The position numbers and the translations under genes are program-made. The notes beneath the pieces are model-generated. The model searched no databases, was not told the origin of the DNA, and worked only from the letters and a program-made list of their open reading frames with translations. From Alphaproteobacteria bacterium (GTDB taxonomy: Bacteria > Pseudomonadota > Alphaproteobacteria > Sphingomonadales > Emcibacteraceae), in assembly GCA_030432815.1 (NCBI GenBank), contig JAUILB010000100.1, positions 1-8,860 on the forward strand: a stretch of DNA of 8,860 nt, given 5' to 3'. This document shows, piece by piece, positions 6,706-8,860 of this stretch. The first letter of the stretch is position 1. Each line of letters begins with the position of its first letter.

Positions 6706-7404
6706 ATGGATATCAAACGCTTTGTCCCATTAGCCATTCTAATGATTGGTCTTGCCGTGGCATTATATTTCGATATCCACAAGCTTCTTTCATTCAGTGT
6801 TATCGGTGAAAATTACAGCGATCTTAAAAGTTATATAGATAACCAGTATATATTCAGTCTGCTTCTTTTTTCAGTGGTGTATATTCTTACTGTAGCCTTT
6901 TCAATTCCCGGGGCCTCTATCCTTTCCTTATTATATGGCGCGTTGTTGGGTACTTTTGTTGCCGGCTCACTCATCGTGGTTTCAGCAACCATTGGCGCAA
7001 CAATAATTTTTCTTGCAGCCAAATATGCATTTCAGGATTCATTAAAAAAACGCGCAGGCCCCTGGTTAAATAAAATGCAGGCAGGTTTTAATGAAAATGC
7101 CTTCAGTTACATGATGTTCCTGCGGCTTGTCCCTGCATTTCCATTTTTTGTCGTTAACGTGGTTCCCGCATTTCTTGGTGTTCGTCTATCTATATATATA
7201 ATAACCACTTTTATCGGGATTATTCCTGGTACCTTTGTTTATGCCAGTATCGGCAGCGGGATTGGTTATATACTTGAACAGGGAAGAACCCCAGATATTT
7301 CCGTGCTGTCATCACCGGAGGTATTATTACCTTTGGCCGCGCTCGGTTTTCTTGCCTTGATACCGGTTGCATATAAAAAAATTAAAGGAAAGCCGCCATC
7401 ATGA
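6706..7404 (+). CDS. TVP38/TMEM64 family (DedA-like, VTT domain) membrane protein
   Basis: The 232-residue polytopic inner-membrane protein has hydrophobic segments at about 7-22, 48-68, 72-105 (possibly two), 133-156, 160-182 and 205-222. The family signature is clear: FLRLVPAFPF (138-147), a re-entrant-type segment, and GIIPGTFVYASIGSGIG (171-187). Relatives include E. coli YdjX/YdjZ and, more distantly, DedA proteins and eukaryotic TMEM64/VMP1-type proteins; several members are implicated in lipid transport or scrambling, but the substrate of this bacterial branch is not established. The ATG has a weak purine-rich stretch (AGAAAGA) upstream. The stop overlaps the next gene by 4 nt (ATGA), so the membrane protein and the oxidoreductase are probably made together. 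Confidence 0.9.
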   Translation: MDIKRFVPLAILMIGLAVALYFDIHKLLSFSVIGENYSDLKSYIDNQYIFSLLLFSVVYILTVAFSIPGASILSLLYGALLGTFVAGSLIVVSATIGATIIFLAAKYAFQDSLKKRAGPWLNKMQAGFNENAFSYMMFLRLVPAFPFFVVNVVPAFLGVRLSIYIITTFIGIIPGTFVYASIGSGIGYILEQGRTPDISVLSSPEVLLPLAALGFLALIPVAYKKIKGKPPS

Positions 7405-8813
7405 GTAATATTATCAATGCTGATATTTGTATCATAGGAGCTGGCAGTGGGGGGCTGAGTGTTGCTGCAGGTGCAAGCCAGCTTGGCAGGAAAACAGTAC
7501 TTGTGGAAGGTGGAAAAATGGGCGGTGACTGCCTGAATTATGGCTGTGTTCCTTCAAAAGCACTGCTTGCTGCCGGTAATGCGGCAGAACATATGAGAAA
7601 CCCCGCAAAATTAGGCATCACGCCACATGAGCCGCTCATCGATTTTGGTGCTGTTCACGATCATGTTCATGATGTGATTGCAGGCATAGCACCACATGAT
7701 TCTGTCGAAAGATTTGAAGGCCTTGGTGTTCAGGTTATTCAGGAATATGCTTCTTTTGAGGACAAAACAACACTTCGTGCCGGTGATAAGATTATAAAAG
7801 CAAGAAGATATGTTATTGCAACCGGTTCTTCACCAAGTGTTCCACCCATTGCCGGGCTATCCGATGTACCTTACCTGACAAACGAAACAATATTTAATTT
7901 AAGGCAGGCACCGGAACATCTTATTATTATTGGAGGTGGGCCGATTGGTTTTGAAATGGCGCAGGCACATCGAAGACTTGGTTCCGATGTCACCGTTGTA
8001 GCCCTTAAATTTATGGAAAATGAAGATCCGGAACTGGTTAATATTCTGATGGAAAAACTGTCTGGTGAAGGAATATCATTAAAAGAAAATATCAGCATAA
8101 AGAAAATATCTCAGGACGGCCGGGCCATAAATGTTGAACTGGATGAGGAAATTATTAGTGGATCACACCTGCTTGTAGCGACAGGACGTTCACCAAATAC
8201 AGAAAAACTTGCACTTGAAAAAGCGGACGTTGAATATACACGCAATGGAATTACTGTCGGTGCTAACCTTAGAACTAGCAATAAATCCATCTATGCAATC
8301 GGCGATGTTACGGGCGGGCCCGGCTTCACCCATAAAGCAGGGTATGATGCCGGTATCATCATTCGGCGGCTTGTATTTGGCATGTTCTGGGCAAAAGCAA
8401 ATTATAAGGCACTACCGCACGCAACCTATACAGACCCGGCACTTGCAAGTGTGGGGCTTGGTGAAAGCGAAGCGAAGAAAAAATACAATGACATAAAGAT
8501 ACTACGGTGGTCATACAAAGATAATGATAGGGCGCAGGCAACACGTCAAACGGCCGGCATGATCAAAGTCATCACAACAAAAAAAGGCCTTATTCTCGGC
8601 GCATCAATTGTGGGAAAGTCGGCTGATGAGTTGCTCGCCCCTTGGACTTTAGCAATTAATCAAGGTCTTAAAATAAGTTCAATGGCAAATGTAATAAGCC
8701 CATATCCTACTTTGGGTGAAATTAACAAGAGAGCGGCGTCAAGCTTCTATACGGCGTCTTTATTTAGTGATAAAACACGAAGGCTGGTAAAATTCCTGTC
8801 TTGGCTTGGGTGA
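7401..8813 (+). CDS. MerA-like FAD-dependent pyridine nucleotide-disulfide oxidoreductase
   Basis: The 470-residue flavoprotein belongs to the lipoamide dehydrogenase/glutathione reductase/mercuric reductase family. In order: FAD-binding GAGSGG (13-18); redox disulfide GGDCLNYGCVPSK (41-53) with Cys44 and Cys49; NAD(P)-binding GGGPIG (178-183); ATGRSPNT (260-267); the second FAD motif YAIGDVTGG (298-306); and the dimerisation domain (about 338-455). At the C-terminus the usual HPTxxE site reads YPTLGE (435-440), so Tyr435 replaces the catalytic His while Glu440 is kept. The N-terminal heavy-metal domain and the C-terminal Cys pair of true mercuric reductase are absent (it ends LSWLG), so Hg(II) reduction is unlikely. 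The substrate is unknown. Coupling to the TVP38-family gene suggests work at the membrane. ATG at 7401 has AAAGGA 10 nt upstream. Confidence 0.9.
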   Translation: MSNIINADICIIGAGSGGLSVAAGASQLGRKTVLVEGGKMGGDCLNYGCVPSKALLAAGNAAEHMRNPAKLGITPHEPLIDFGAVHDHVHDVIAGIAPHDSVERFEGLGVQVIQEYASFEDKTTLRAGDKIIKARRYVIATGSSPSVPPIAGLSDVPYLTNETIFNLRQAPEHLIIIGGGPIGFEMAQAHRRLGSDVTVVALKFMENEDPELVNILMEKLSGEGISLKENISIKKISQDGRAINVELDEEIISGSHLLVATGRSPNTEKLALEKADVEYTRNGITVGANLRTSNKSIYAIGDVTGGPGFTHKAGYDAGIIIRRLVFGMFWAKANYKALPHATYTDPALASVGLGESEAKKKYNDIKILRWSYKDNDRAQATRQTAGMIKVITTKKGLILGASIVGKSADELLAPWTLAINQGLKISSMANVISPYPTLGEINKRAASSFYTASLFSDKTRRLVKFLSWLG

Positions 8814-8817
8814 ATAT

Positions 8818-8860
8818 ATGCTGGGGAAGTTAAAAATAATATCAATTGAGAAAAGCCTCT
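8818..8860 (+). CDS. Probable start of a third gene in the TVP38-oxidoreductase operon (truncated by window)
   Basis: An ATG 4 nt after the oxidoreductase stop opens a frame (MLGKLKIISIEKSL) that stays open to the window edge. GGGTGA, overlapping the previous stop, sits 5 nt upstream and is a reasonable Shine-Dalgarno. The basic start resembles the cytoplasmic lead-in before a first membrane helix, as in many sensor kinases, but 14 residues cannot establish a family. Confidence 0.5.
   Translation, partial: MLGKLKIISIEKSL

Noticed and set aside
7401..8813. Annotation as a true mercuric reductase (merA)
   Set aside because: It lacks the C-terminal Cys pair and the N-terminal metal-binding domain, and no merR, merT or merP gene is nearby.

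Overview
The window looks like ordinary chromosomal DNA from a fairly low-GC member of the Alphaproteobacteria. The evidence is the block rpmH-rnpA-yidD-yidC-engB-argB, in that order and orientation, which is an arrangement I associate with alphaproteobacteria. The proteins fit too: the L34 sequence, the long arginine-sensitive type of ArgB, and a YidC with Lys rather than Arg in its insertase groove. I cannot name a genus. I see no tRNA, rRNA, CRISPR array, insertion sequence, integrase or prophage gene.

Layout. Bases 1-121 hold the last 39 codons of an unidentified plus-strand gene. It converges on a long minus-strand block covering 154-6434. Read in the direction of transcription, that block is rpmH (L34), an intrinsic terminator, rnpA (RNase P protein), yidD, yidC (membrane insertase), engB (ribosome-assembly GTPase), argB (acetylglutamate kinase), a 91-bp AT-rich gap, mscS (mechanosensitive channel) and zntB (CorA-family zinc transporter). 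Junctions are very tight: rnpA/yidD and mscS/zntB overlap by 4 nt, and the yidD-yidC, yidC-engB and engB-argB gaps are 10, 4 and 9 nt. A strong sigma70-type promoter lies about 80-110 bp upstream of rpmH. Three genes use non-ATG starts (rpmH GTG, yidD TTG, engB TTG), each with a good Shine-Dalgarno sequence.

Bases 6435-6705 form a divergent intergenic region. To its right, on the plus strand, is a translationally coupled pair. The first is a TVP38/TMEM64 (DedA-like) membrane protein. The second is a MerA-like flavin disulfide oxidoreductase that keeps the CxxxxC redox site but has Tyr where lipoamide dehydrogenases have the catalytic His, and lacks MerA's C-terminal Cys pair. A third gene appears to start at 8818 and runs off the window.

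How the genes fit together. The rpmH block links translation (L34), tRNA maturation (RnpA), membrane protein insertion (YidD/YidC) and ribosome assembly (EngB), with the biosynthetic gene argB at its end. The mscS-zntB pair looks like an envelope ion and osmotic module. The TVP38-oxidoreductase pair is the least understood part and the best candidate for new biology, but nothing here is clearly a novel system.
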